From: Cytophagales bacterium WSM2-2
GTDB taxonomy: Bacteria; Bacteroidota; Bacteroidia; Cytophagales; Cyclobacteriaceae
Length of the DNA stretch: 64,000 nt
Direction of reading: 5' to 3'
Assembly: GCA_015472025.1 (NCBI GenBank)
Contig: BNHL01000001.1
Coordinates: 1,585,501 to 1,649,500, forward strand
Below are positions 42,279 to 50,759 of this stretch, in pieces (position 1 is the stretch's first letter; each line of letters starts with the position of its first letter). Made by a program: the position numbers and the translations under genes. The notes under the pieces were generated by a model. The model saw only the letters and a list, made by a program, of their open reading frames with translations. It was not told where the DNA came from and searched no databases.

Positions 42279-43613
42279 CTAAATTAAATTTCTGGCCTTC
42301 AGTTCCAGGTATTTGTTGATGGAATTTACGGTCAGTTTTTCCGGTGGTGTCAAAATGTATTGTATGCCATGCTTCTGCAGCTCCTTTACAATCAACTTTT
42401 TGTCGTATGCAAATTGTTCTGCCACAGTCTGATGATAAATTTCTCTTAGTCCATCCGTCTTTTTTTCAATCAGGCTTTTTAGCTCGCTGTTTTCAAAAAA
42501 TATGACTACAAGCAAGTGCATGCGGTTCATCGCCATCAGGTAAGGTAATTGCCGATGCAAACCATGAATGCTTTCGAAGTTCGTATAGAGCAGCAGCAGA
42601 CTTCGTTGTGATATTGATTTCCTTACTGCAGCATAAAGAGCAGAATAATCCGTTTCAAAAAAAGCTGTCTTCTGGTTGTACAGAACTTCCTGGATCGCTG
42701 CCATTTGATTATTCATTCGGCCTGCTCTCAAAAAACTTCCTATCCTGTCCTGGAAGGTCAGTAGTCCGGCTTTGTCTGATTTCTTAATGGCGATATTGGA
42801 AATCACAAGGCTTGCGTTGATGGCATAATCCAGGAGACTCATTCCTTTAAAAGGCATTTGCATCACTCTTCCTTTGTCGATCAGCGAGTAAACCTGCTGT
42901 GAGCGCTCATCCTGAAACTGGTTTACCATGAGCCTGGACTTGCGCGCAGTAGCTTTCCAGTTCACCGTGCGAAAGTCGTCACCGGAAACATATTCTTTAA
43001 TCAATTCAAATTCCTGATTGTGACCAATGCGCCTGATTTTTTTGATGCCCGTTTCTGTCAGTCTGTTATGAATAGCCATCAGTTCGTATTTGCGCATCTG
43101 AATGTAGGACGGGTAGACCGGCACAGTCTTGTCTGCTGAGAACCTGAATTTTCTGGCGATCAGTTTCAATGGAGAATGCACCAGCACATTCACTGCACCA
43201 AAAGAATATTCTCCTCGCTTCACGGGCCTGAGAAAATACTGAATGGATTTGCTCTCACCGGCTGTCATCTCCAAATCAAACTCTACGTCTCTTCGCTGAA
43301 ACTGATGAGGCGTTTCATCAAACACACGAAGGGAAACCGTTACCGGATAAAAATTTGTCAGGCGAATGAGTATTTCATTTTCATCGCCATTTGAAAGCTT
43401 ATCAGCTAATGTTCGTTCGCCCTCAAGTCCTTTTTTCACACTATACAACAGCAGTATATCTGTAATTACTGTCGCGAGTAAAACGAAAAAAATAATTTTT
43501 GGCAGGAAATAGTATACACCGAGCACAAATGTGAAGATGAAAAGCACAGCCGTAACTCCCAGCAACGTAAAGAGCCGGTTGGTGAGAAAAAGGGTGCGAA
43601 AGAACTTCAGCAT
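42279..43613 (-). CDS. DUF58 protein
   Basis: DUF58 proteins accompany MoxR ATPases. This 444-residue protein has two N-terminal membrane spans (about 15-55), then a beta-rich part (about 60-150) and a von Willebrand-A-like domain with the DUF58 signature GDDFRTVNWKATARKSRLMV at about 210-229. A role as metal-dependent binding partner of MoxR is inferred from the family. Its ATG directly follows the moxR stop. It is the last gene of the operon. Confidence 0.92.
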   Translation of the reverse strand: MLKFFRTLFLTNRLFTLLGVTAVLFIFTFVLGVYYFLPKIIFFVLLATVITDILLLYSVKKGLEGERTLADKLSNGDENEILIRLTNFYPVTVSLRVFDETPHQFQRRDVEFDLEMTAGESKSIQYFLRPVKRGEYSFGAVNVLVHSPLKLIARKFRFSADKTVPVYPSYIQMRKYELMAIHNRLTETGIKKIRRIGHNQEFELIKEYVSGDDFRTVNWKATARKSRLMVNQFQDERSQQVYSLIDKGRVMQMPFKGMSLLDYAINASLVISNIAIKKSDKAGLLTFQDRIGSFLRAGRMNNQMAAIQEVLYNQKTAFFETDYSALYAAVRKSISQRSLLLLYTNFESIHGLHRQLPYLMAMNRMHLLVVIFFENSELKSLIEKKTDGLREIYHQTVAEQFAYDKKLIVKELQKHGIQYILTPPEKLTVNSINKYLELKARNLI

Positions 43614-44591
43614 CTACCTGGGCACTTCAATTTTGTTTACAATCAATTGCACCACATCATCTGCCGATATTCCTTCCATCTCTTTTTCCGGACTCAAAAC
43701 TATCCGGTGTCTCAGCACCGGCAATGCCACCGTCTTGATGTCTTCTGGACTTACAAAATCACGACCGCTAATCAGGGCCAGTGATTTGGCGCTTATCATG
43801 ATGGCGAGCGATGCACGGGGTGATGCGCCTAAAAACAGCATCGGGTTGTTCCTTGTCTCAGCAACAATCTGTGCGATATATTGAAGCAGATTAGCCTCAA
43901 TGTGAACATTATTTGAAACCTGCCTCAGTGTCGAAATTTGTTCTGCAGATAAAACGGAGTTTACCTCTGTCAATGGTGTGCTTCCTTGTCTGTTGTGATG
44001 CCTGGTTAAAATCTCTATTTCCTGATCGAGTTCAGGATAGTTCACCACAATTTTAAAAAGGAAGCGATCGAGCTGTGCTTCTGGCAAGCGATATGTTCCT
44101 TCCTGTTCAATCGGATTTTGAGTAGCCATCACGAGGTAGGGGCTTTTCATCTTGTGTGTGCGGCCATCCACTGTCACCTGGCGCTCTTCCATTACTTCAA
44201 ACAAAGCTGCCTGTGTTTTGGCAGGAGCGCGGTTGATCTCATCGATCAACACGAGGTTGGAGAAAATGGGGCCGGCTTTAAATTCAAACTCGGAAGTTTT
44301 GAGATTAAAGACGGAAGTACCAAGCACATCCGATGGCATAAGGTCGGGAGTGAATTGTACGCGTGAAAAATCCACTGAAATAATTCTTGAAAGAAGTTTG
44401 GCGGTAAGCGTCTTGGCTACACCAGGTACACCTTCGATGAGCACGTGACCATCCGAAAGAATAGCTGTGATAAGCAGATCGATCATCTGTTCTTGCCCGA
44501 CAATTACTTTGCCGATCTCTTCCTTGATTTGCTTTATTTGACCTGTCAGCGTTTTTAAGTCAACGCGCGATTGAAATACATTCTCTTGCAT
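43614..44591 (-). CDS. MoxR-family AAA ATPase
   Basis: MoxR proteins are AAA+ ATPases thought to act as chaperones for VWA-domain partners. Walker A is GVPGVAKT (54-61) and Walker B is LVLIDEIN (113-120). The sensor 1 segment is MATQNPIEQEGTYRLPEAQLDRF (seen in parts), and the C-terminal lid carries GASPRASLAIM. The 325-residue length is typical. It lies eight bases after the DUF4350 gene and abuts DUF58, so the pair is certainly co-transcribed. Confidence 0.95.
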   Translation of the reverse strand: MQENVFQSRVDLKTLTGQIKQIKEEIGKVIVGQEQMIDLLITAILSDGHVLIEGVPGVAKTLTAKLLSRIISVDFSRVQFTPDLMPSDVLGTSVFNLKTSEFEFKAGPIFSNLVLIDEINRAPAKTQAALFEVMEERQVTVDGRTHKMKSPYLVMATQNPIEQEGTYRLPEAQLDRFLFKIVVNYPELDQEIEILTRHHNRQGSTPLTEVNSVLSAEQISTLRQVSNNVHIEANLLQYIAQIVAETRNNPMLFLGASPRASLAIMISAKSLALISGRDFVSPEDIKTVALPVLRHRIVLSPEKEMEGISADDVVQLIVNKIEVPR

Positions 44592-44599
44592 CTGTTATT

Positions 44600-45799
44600 T
44601 TATTTATTCCAAAAATTCTGAATGAGGACATTAAGTTGTATCAGCTCTTCACTGCTTACCTTTTCTTTCGAATGGATTGTTTGAATCAGTTCTGTTAAAG
44701 GCCGTACCACTGTTTCATCAACTCCCGCTTTTAGCGAAAGCATTTGAACATAGCTTTCAGCTTGCATCGACATTGAAAAATTAAGTTTGTTTCGCAGGGC
44801 ATCGTTGAAGAACAAAATCTTCTTCATGGCAATACTCTTATGGTCGCTGTTTTCTAAATAGAGATTGCCGATCGTACCCACAAATTCCAACGAGGTATTT
44901 GCCAATGGTTTCACAACCGGGATTATCCGCTGCTTCCTCTTAGCTTCAAAAACAATAAAAATCAAAATCGAACCAATGATTATGTAGTATGCCCATCGCA
45001 ACGGTTCTGTCGTTAGGATATACCGGAGTGGTGTGCGTACATCTAGCCGTCCTAATTGATAATACTCGGACCGAAATATTTTTCGATTGGGTAGATAAGA
45101 CAACAATGAAGAGACTAGTGCATGATTGTCTCCACTCAGCAAATAAATGTTGGTGAAGATCATCGGTGTACTGCAGAAGATAAACTGACCCTTTCCGTAA
45201 TTTATTCGGATTGCCACCGGTTGGTTTTTATCATTCCTGGCAAGGATGGTAGCCGGCTCCGGTTTGTTTTTCGTACGTGCCGTATCTGCAGGAGCCAGGT
45301 AATTATGAATGTTGTCTCTTCTAAAGAAAAATGAATGAGTAGTATCCTGGTTGATATTGCTCAGATGCAATGACGTTGAGTCTGATGATTGCTGGTAGCC
45401 TTTGTACATCTGAAAAAAATAATCCTTTGTGTTTACGCCAAGGGTGTCGGCCAGTTTGCCTCCAATGTGATTGGCCGAGATAAAAATCGCTCCGCCATGC
45501 TGTGCGTAAATAAGCATGGCTTTTGCATCTTCCTTGTCGGGATAAAAGCCTTCTGCCAGAAAAATGACATTTTCTTTTTCCCTCAACAGATGTCTCTCTT
45601 CATAGAAAGTCTTATAGGAGTATTCTATTTTTTGCTCGTCCGAAAGCAATTCGTTCAAAGCAAATGTGCCGTACGGATTTTTATCTTCATGTGCCAGTGT
45701 CACTTTCCAGTCGTATTGTTGATCCTTGCCGAGCATTACCATCAGCAGAAGGCCTCCCAGTGCACACAAATACAAAATATATTTCCAGTCCTTATTCAT
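44600..45799 (-). CDS. DUF4350 membrane protein
   Basis: The N-terminal membrane span (about 8-25) is followed by an extracytoplasmic domain resembling the DUF4350 fold (GTFALNELL, then AQHGGAIFISANHIGG), a second span (about 275-292, ITTEPLRWAYYIIIGSILIF region) and a cytoplasmic tail. It is a frequent partner in MoxR-DUF58 operons; its activity is unknown. The ATG at 45799 overlaps the stop of the preceding gene in ATGA; an ATG at 45820 is also in frame but would overlap by 25 bases. Confidence 0.85.
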   Translation of the reverse strand: MNKDWKYILYLCALGGLLLMVMLGKDQQYDWKVTLAHEDKNPYGTFALNELLSDEQKIEYSYKTFYEERHLLREKENVIFLAEGFYPDKEDAKAMLIYAQHGGAIFISANHIGGKLADTLGVNTKDYFFQMYKGYQQSSDSTSLHLSNINQDTTHSFFFRRDNIHNYLAPADTARTKNKPEPATILARNDKNQPVAIRINYGKGQFIFCSTPMIFTNIYLLSGDNHALVSSLLSYLPNRKIFRSEYYQLGRLDVRTPLRYILTTEPLRWAYYIIIGSILIFIVFEAKRKQRIIPVVKPLANTSLEFVGTIGNLYLENSDHKSIAMKKILFFNDALRNKLNFSMSMQAESYVQMLSLKAGVDETVVRPLTELIQTIHSKEKVSSEELIQLNVLIQNFWNK

Positions 45800-46545
45800 C
45801 TGTTGGCTTGCTCTTTCCAATCGTTAAATACTGTCTGCACGCCCCGGAACGTCTCTGAGGTCATTGTGAAATTGCCGTACCAGGTATAGTCAAAATAAAT
45901 ACTCAGGTCATTGAAGCCCGGCTTCAGGTCAGTCCGTTGAAGTTCCTCCACATAGTCGTGATTGGTTTTGCCGGGGTTCCAATCGATCAGATGTTGGTCC
46001 GAAAGAATTTTCAAGGCGTACAGGAAAATCAAGCGGGTTGCGTGTCTGAAGTCGTTTCGATTTGTTGCTTCTGCAATCATTTTATCAAAGTCGATGGCGT
46101 GGATATTCTCTTCAAAAACCTGGTAAGAAGTTTGGGGTGAATCTCCGCCGGAGGCAAGCATTTTGAAGGCGTTCACTTTCAGAAGCAGCATAATCAAAAC
46201 AATCAATAGAGCACCTCCTAGAACATACATGATCAGCTGACCGATGTTGGTCGTTGTTGCGCCACGGAGCAATTCTCCAATCAGTTCTGCAAGCCACCGC
46301 TTGAAACGGTCCCACAGGCTCTCGGCCACAGTAGGAGGCTGTTTATAGTTAAGACTCGGATCTGATTTCAGCTTCTTTACATGACCAATAGCGAATTCGC
46401 GGGCAGCAATCCGACTGGAATCTAAAATGGAATACGCGTTTTCTTTCACCAAGGTATCGGCTTCAACCATAGTTGAGTCGGTCTGCGCAAATGCCTGTGC
46501 CGAGGCAAAAACCAATATTGCCGATAAGAGGCGAGTGAATTTCAA
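45796..46545 (-). CDS. DUF4129 membrane protein
   Basis: The chain has a signal peptide (ILVFASAQAFAQ), a polar extracytoplasmic part, one central membrane span (about 105-130) and a C-terminal DUF4129 domain with the typical DFRHATRLIFLYALKILSD and DWNPGKTNHDYVEEL stretches. The preferred start is TTG at 46545, ten bases after the stop of the upstream gene, because it places the signal peptide first; an ATG at 46614 would overlap that gene by 59 bases and add a non-signal leader. DUF4129 proteins occur with MoxR and DUF58 in many lineages. Confidence 0.83.
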   Translation of the reverse strand: MKFTRLLSAILVFASAQAFAQTDSTMVEADTLVKENAYSILDSSRIAAREFAIGHVKKLKSDPSLNYKQPPTVAESLWDRFKRWLAELIGELLRGATTTNIGQLIMYVLGGALLIVLIMLLLKVNAFKMLASGGDSPQTSYQVFEENIHAIDFDKMIAEATNRNDFRHATRLIFLYALKILSDQHLIDWNPGKTNHDYVEELQRTDLKPGFNDLSIYFDYTWYGNFTMTSETFRGVQTVFNDWKEQANR

Positions 46546-46555
46546 GCGTGAACCT

Positions 46556-47536
46556 TTAGAATGTCTCGTTGCGCTGATCGGTGTCGTTCGGCTTCCCAAA
46601 GTTTTCGATGTCACCCATCAATCCTTTGGACTCCTTCAATTCGACCAGGTTAAAATATTGAAAAACCAAACCCACCTGCGGGAGGGTTTGAAGTAGCATC
46701 TGAGCCATGTAGTACAGCGTGAAAAACAAATAGCTGGCAGTTTTTAGTGATGATCCCATCTCAACATCTCCTCCTCCTGAAACACTGTGCATTGCAGTGA
46801 CCGCAATGAAAATATAATATGGAATGATAAAAATATAAGAGATTACTCCCCCGATCATTGAGAGAATAAAGGAAAGCCCAAATGTGCTCCACCATTTGCC
46901 GCTAATGAGCCGGAGTGATCTGACAGCCGATTCAAAAAAGCCGGTGCCTTCATGCGCCTGAATAAAAAATACCAATGCAATTCCCACGAGGAGGTAAATA
47001 AAACCTACGCCAGCGGCCATCATAGCAATGACCAGGAGTGCGGTCGAAATTTTTCCCAAAACTATCCCTACGAGGACTATCACGAACATAAATAAGGCTG
47101 CACAGAAAATGATCATGAGCAATGAACCCAAGTAGCTCCAGATCAGGCTACGGACGCCTTCCCACACTTCACTTACTTCGATTTGGTTGGATTTCTTTTT
47201 ATAGTAAACCTGAATGTAGCTGTTGATCGTTGCAAGGGTGACCACATAACTTAGAAAAAGAAACAAGTACATTAATCCGAGTTGTGACCAATAAGACGTT
47301 GACTTAAAGAACTCTAATGCTTCCGCATTACCGCTCCCCATTTTAGGGAACATAGAAAACAAGTCCGAGAAAAAAGAGCCCAGCAAAATACTTCCGATCA
47401 AAACTGCGGGTCCGGCAATCAGTAAAATACTTTTTGCCAGTGGTTTGAAATTCTGCTTAATGAATTCGAACGTGGCATTTATTTTTTTTCCGAAATCACG
47501 GGCGTGGTGAAATTCGATCAGTCTAAATTCTTCCAT
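46556..47536 (-). CDS. Multi-pass membrane protein of the MoxR-DUF58 cluster
   Basis: This 326-residue protein has about five to six membrane spans (first at about 36-56, others between 95 and 300) and no catalytic motif that I can see. The pattern (a short N-terminal amphipathic stretch, IKQNFKPLAKSILLIAGPAV, and paired glycine-rich spans) recalls DUF975 or DUF4013-like membrane proteins; the family is not certain. It overlaps the SpoIIM gene by 14 bases and precedes DUF4129 by about 10, so it belongs to the operon. Confidence 0.8.
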   Translation of the reverse strand: MEEFRLIEFHHARDFGKKINATFEFIKQNFKPLAKSILLIAGPAVLIGSILLGSFFSDLFSMFPKMGSGNAEALEFFKSTSYWSQLGLMYLFLFLSYVVTLATINSYIQVYYKKKSNQIEVSEVWEGVRSLIWSYLGSLLMIIFCAALFMFVIVLVGIVLGKISTALLVIAMMAAGVGFIYLLVGIALVFFIQAHEGTGFFESAVRSLRLISGKWWSTFGLSFILSMIGGVISYIFIIPYYIFIAVTAMHSVSGGGDVEMGSSLKTASYLFFTLYYMAQMLLQTLPQVGLVFQYFNLVELKESKGLMGDIENFGKPNDTDQRNETF

Positions 47537-48482
47537 GTCTTTTCAGTTGAATTGGATAAATCACAAAATAGTAAAGCATAAGCATTCCAGATGTCCCGAT
47601 GACCAACGTCTTCAGGCTCCAGTGCATAAAGGCGTAGCGTGTTATGAATGACTCAATAAAACCCGCAATAATAAAAAATGGTACCAGGCCAATGATCATT
47701 TTAAGGCTTCGCTTGGTTGCCATCTTAAAAGAAGTAATCCGTGAATAAGTGCCTGGAAAAAGTAAGCTGTTGCCCATGACAAAACCCGCGCCTGCTGCGA
47801 TTACGATAGAAGATAATTCAATCGTACCATGCAACATGATCACCGGCAGCGCTTGCGCCAGTTGACTTTCCTGGTAAAAGAACATGACAAATGTGCCCAC
47901 CATCAATCCATTATAAAACAAATAGAGTCCTGTCCCGACAGAGGCAAAGATTCCAAACACAAAAACCCGGAACGAGACCATGATGTTATTAAGAGTAATC
48001 ATCAAAAACATATTCATCTCGCTTCCTGAAGAATAAACACGTGTCGGGTTTCCATTTTTGATATTCTCCAAGGTCATATTCACATAACCATCGCCCAGGA
48101 TGAGTCGCACAAAAGTGTTGTCGTGAGCTACGGAGAGTGCGCCCATAGCTCCGGCAATCAGAAAAATAATCAATGCGTAGGTGAGTTGCTTTCGTGAATA
48201 GAAAACAGCTTGCGGTACTTCTTCTTTCCAGAACGTAATGAAGCGGTTTTTCTCCTCTCTTTTATTCTTGTATATGGCGCGATGAACTTTACTCGCCAGG
48301 GAGTTCAGGTATTGTGTTACCCTGCTCTTTGGATATTGCGTTCGCGCAAATGAAAGATCATCCGTGAGCTGAATGAAAAGTTCAGCCAGCCGGTCAGGAT
48401 TGGCTTGCTTGCCGCTTTTCACCAGTTTTTCAAATTCCTCCCAGCGCGCTTTATTCTGCTTTACAAATGCCGCTTCCTGCAT
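47523..48482 (-). CDS. SpoIIM-family (stage II sporulation protein M-like) membrane protein
   Basis: The 319-residue protein has an N-terminal soluble helical part (about 1-95, including FIQLTDDLSFARTQYPKSRV) and about five or six membrane spans. The conserved FFYQESQLAQALPVIMLHG-like segment and the glycine-rich GTIELSSIVIAAGAGFVMG mark the SpoIIM family. In Bacillus SpoIIM helps peptidoglycan remodelling during engulfment; in non-spore-formers the role is unknown. It follows the dipeptidase gene by 14 bases. Confidence 0.92.
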   Translation of the reverse strand: MQEAAFVKQNKARWEEFEKLVKSGKQANPDRLAELFIQLTDDLSFARTQYPKSRVTQYLNSLASKVHRAIYKNKREEKNRFITFWKEEVPQAVFYSRKQLTYALIIFLIAGAMGALSVAHDNTFVRLILGDGYVNMTLENIKNGNPTRVYSSGSEMNMFLMITLNNIMVSFRVFVFGIFASVGTGLYLFYNGLMVGTFVMFFYQESQLAQALPVIMLHGTIELSSIVIAAGAGFVMGNSLLFPGTYSRITSFKMATKRSLKMIIGLVPFFIIAGFIESFITRYAFMHWSLKTLVIGTSGMLMLYYFVIYPIQLKRHGRI

Positions 48483-48496
48483 GCAACTGAAAATTA

Positions 48497-49741
48497 TTAC
48501 TTACTCGCTTTTGCCACCTCGGCTACTTTGTTCCACACGCGCCATACATTTTTGTAGCATATCTTTTCAATGTCGCTTTCGGAATAACCTCGCTTGAGCA
48601 GAACATAAATCAGATTTGGATAAGCGGAGACATCCTTAAGTCCGGTGGGCAGGCTGTCGCCAACACCGTCATAGTCAGAACCGATGCCCACATGGTCAAC
48701 ACCGGCAAGCTTCACCGCACGATCGATGTGATCGGCAACCGTTGAGACGTCAGCATAGGCTTGCGGATTATCTTTCCGAAACTGCTCGATCACAGGCTTA
48801 GCTGCCTCATCTGAGGCCTTGAGATTTTTTGATTTCAAGAGGTCGCGAAGCTGCTTGCCATTGATATCATTTTTCTTGCGCACAACGGAGTCAAGAAATG
48901 TAGAACCGAAATTGATTTGAATAACTCCATCTTTTTTGCCCAGAAGTTTGATCATGTCATCGCTCATGTTGCGATAAAATCCGGGCGTAAACGCGCGGCA
49001 TGAAGAGTGCGAGGCTATAGCTGGCGCTTTCGAAAGACGCATCACCTGGTAGAAAGTACTGTCATCCACATGTGAGATATCGATCATGATTCCAACTCGG
49101 TTCATTTCTTTCACCAACTCTTTTCCGAGTGGACTTAATCCTTTCCAGGTGTGGATGGTGTCATAAGATGAATCGCAAAACTGGTTGTCTTTTCCATGAG
49201 TCAGTGTGACATACCGGATGCCGCGGTCATAAAAATATTTTACATTCTTCAGATCTTTCCCAACCGGTGCACCATTTTCCATTCCCATCGGGAAAGAAAT
49301 TTTTCCTGCTTTTGTGTTTGCATCAACATCAGCTGGTGTTTTTGCAAGGGCAAATTTATCGGGCAAGGCTTTGGTGATCATTTCCACCAGATCAATAAGA
49401 GAATCAGCCAGGGCTTTTCCATAGTCCGGTTTCTGCTGATAGCTTGACGGAATATAAATAGACATGAAAGGCGCATCGAGCCCTCCTTTTCTTGCGCGTT
49501 CAAAATCAAAGTCTCCTTTTTTGGTAGACACAATTTCTGCCATTCTATCTTTTGTAAAATGATCACCTTTAAGTCTGTACGGAAGATCAACGTGACCATC
49601 GGTGATGACAAATTTCTGGGCCAGTTTTGCGGCTTGCGCCCTCAGATTCGCATCCTTCTGATCGCCCGCTACCTGGGCGAAGGTTGCTTGAGAAATTCCA
49701 ATTAAAGTGGTCAGAACTAAAAAGGGCTTTATGAATTTCAT
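48497..49741 (-). CDS. Secreted M19 (renal-type) dipeptidase
   Basis: A signal peptide (ATFAQVA near residue 22) leads to a membrane dipeptidase (M19) domain. The metal motif VITDGHVDLPYRL contains His and Asp; later landmarks are GMENGAP, THGKDNQFCDS, IDISHVDDST, ASHSSCRAF and HVGIGSDYDGVGD. M19 enzymes cleave dipeptides, including those with D-residues at the C-terminal side. The 414-residue protein is the first gene of the minus-strand run that continues into SpoIIM, DUF4129, MoxR and DUF58. It is divergent from the RDD gene. Confidence 0.93.
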   Translation of the reverse strand: MKFIKPFLVLTTLIGISQATFAQVAGDQKDANLRAQAAKLAQKFVITDGHVDLPYRLKGDHFTKDRMAEIVSTKKGDFDFERARKGGLDAPFMSIYIPSSYQQKPDYGKALADSLIDLVEMITKALPDKFALAKTPADVDANTKAGKISFPMGMENGAPVGKDLKNVKYFYDRGIRYVTLTHGKDNQFCDSSYDTIHTWKGLSPLGKELVKEMNRVGIMIDISHVDDSTFYQVMRLSKAPAIASHSSCRAFTPGFYRNMSDDMIKLLGKKDGVIQINFGSTFLDSVVRKKNDINGKQLRDLLKSKNLKASDEAAKPVIEQFRKDNPQAYADVSTVADHIDRAVKLAGVDHVGIGSDYDGVGDSLPTGLKDVSAYPNLIYVLLKRGYSESDIEKICYKNVWRVWNKVAEVAKASK

Positions 49742-49791
49742 GACAAATAAATTTTTGTGAAAGTTAATGGTTAAACGTTAAGGTATACGCG

Positions 49792-49799
49792 TAATTTTG
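49792..49799 (+). promoter_or_regulatory. -7 promoter box for the RDD gene
   Basis: TAATTTTG matches TAnnTTTG exactly and ends ten bases before the ATG. Initiation near 49804 would give a leader of about six bases. The -33 region is not a clear match. Confidence 0.5.
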
Positions 49800-49809
49800 A
49801 ATCAAATTT

Positions 49810-50520
49810 ATGTATAGTATTTCCGTCCGGACGGCCCAGAATGTCGTCATTCAGTATCCTGTCGCCAGTGTCGGTGAACGTATTCTCGCGCACCTTGTCG
49901 ATCGATTAATTTTAGTAGTTTATACTATTGCGGTGGTCGCACTATTTATCCGCCTCAATGTTCAGCAAACCTGGATTTGGATTGTTGCATTACTGCTTCC
50001 GTGGCTCTTTTTCAGCGTGTTGTTCGAAATATTTATGGACGGGCAAACACCCGGAAAGAGGCTAATGAAAATTCAGGTAGTGCGTTTGAATGGTGAGCGC
50101 GCAACTATTGGCGATTTTATTCTCCGATGGATTTTTACCCTGGCAGAATTCGCAATTCTGGGTGGCGTGATTGCTGTCATTTTTGTTGCCGCCGGTGGCA
50201 AAGGTCAGCGCCTTGGCGACCTGGCCGCAGGCACGTCTGTAATCAAGCTGATTGAACAACAGGAAATAACAGCGGAAGAAATTTTTATAACTGCGGAGGA
50301 AAATTATGTTCCCACTTTCAACCAGGTCATACAACTCAATCCATCAGATATCGACTTGATGCAGCGAGCCCTAGAAGCCGATCAGCATCATGGAAATTCA
50401 GAGCCTCTGGAGGTTTTGATGCAAAAGATAAAATCACAGCTGGGCATCCAAACGGAGTTATCTCCGCAAGTCTTTGTACATACGCTCATCAAAGACTATA
50501 ATCACCTCACTTCCCGTTGA
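49810..50520 (+). CDS. RDD-family membrane protein
   Basis: The 236-residue protein has an RDD domain: ILAHLVDRLI at about residue 25, then spans at about 36-54, 57-75 and 113-133, and the marker DGQTPGKRLMKIQVV. A soluble C-terminal tail of about 90 residues follows. RDD proteins are small transporters or membrane scaffolds of mostly unknown function. It diverges from the dipeptidase-SpoIIM-MoxR-DUF58 operon, a known co-occurrence. Its stop overlaps the start of the next gene in TGATG. Confidence 0.9.
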   Translation: MYSISVRTAQNVVIQYPVASVGERILAHLVDRLILVVYTIAVVALFIRLNVQQTWIWIVALLLPWLFFSVLFEIFMDGQTPGKRLMKIQVVRLNGERATIGDFILRWIFTLAEFAILGGVIAVIFVAAGGKGQRLGDLAAGTSVIKLIEQQEITAEEIFITAEENYVPTFNQVIQLNPSDIDLMQRALEADQHHGNSEPLEVLMQKIKSQLGIQTELSPQVFVHTLIKDYNHLTSR

Positions 50521-50759
50521 TGGAGTTGACAGAATACACCAAAGCACAACTTGCTTTGCGCAACGGTCAGGATAAGCCACAGGTCTGGATTTGTTATCGG
50601 GGGCTCATCTATGACGTCACCTCATCCCGTCTCTGGAAAACGGGAACTCACTATGAGCATTGGGCTGGTCAGGATCTCACGGATGAACTTAAAGACGCTC
50701 CTCACACTGAAATCGTCTTTGAAAAATTTCAACCCATCGGCCGGCTTAAGAACGATTAA
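50520..50759 (+). CDS. Cytochrome b5/MAPR-like heme-binding domain protein
   Basis: The 79-residue protein has the membrane-associated progesterone receptor-like cytochrome b5 pattern: MELTEYTKAQLALRNGQDK, then VWICYRGLIYDVTSSRLWKTG, HYEHWAGQDLTDELKDAPHTEIV and a terminal GRLKND. It lacks the His-Pro-Gly-Gly loop of true cytochrome b5; the MAPR-type members bind haem through tyrosine residues (Tyr in IYDV). The ATG at 50520 shares a base with the RDD stop (TGATG), so it is translationally coupled to the RDD protein. Its stop overlaps the stop of the convergent aminotransferase in the tetranucleotide TTAA. Confidence 0.88.
   Translation: MELTEYTKAQLALRNGQDKPQVWICYRGLIYDVTSSRLWKTGTHYEHWAGQDLTDELKDAPHTEIVFEKFQPIGRLKND

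Noticed and set aside
46546..46614. ATG start at 46614 for the DUF4129 gene
   Set aside because: It would overlap the upstream gene by 59 bases and put a polar leader before the signal peptide; the TTG at 46545 is more plausible.
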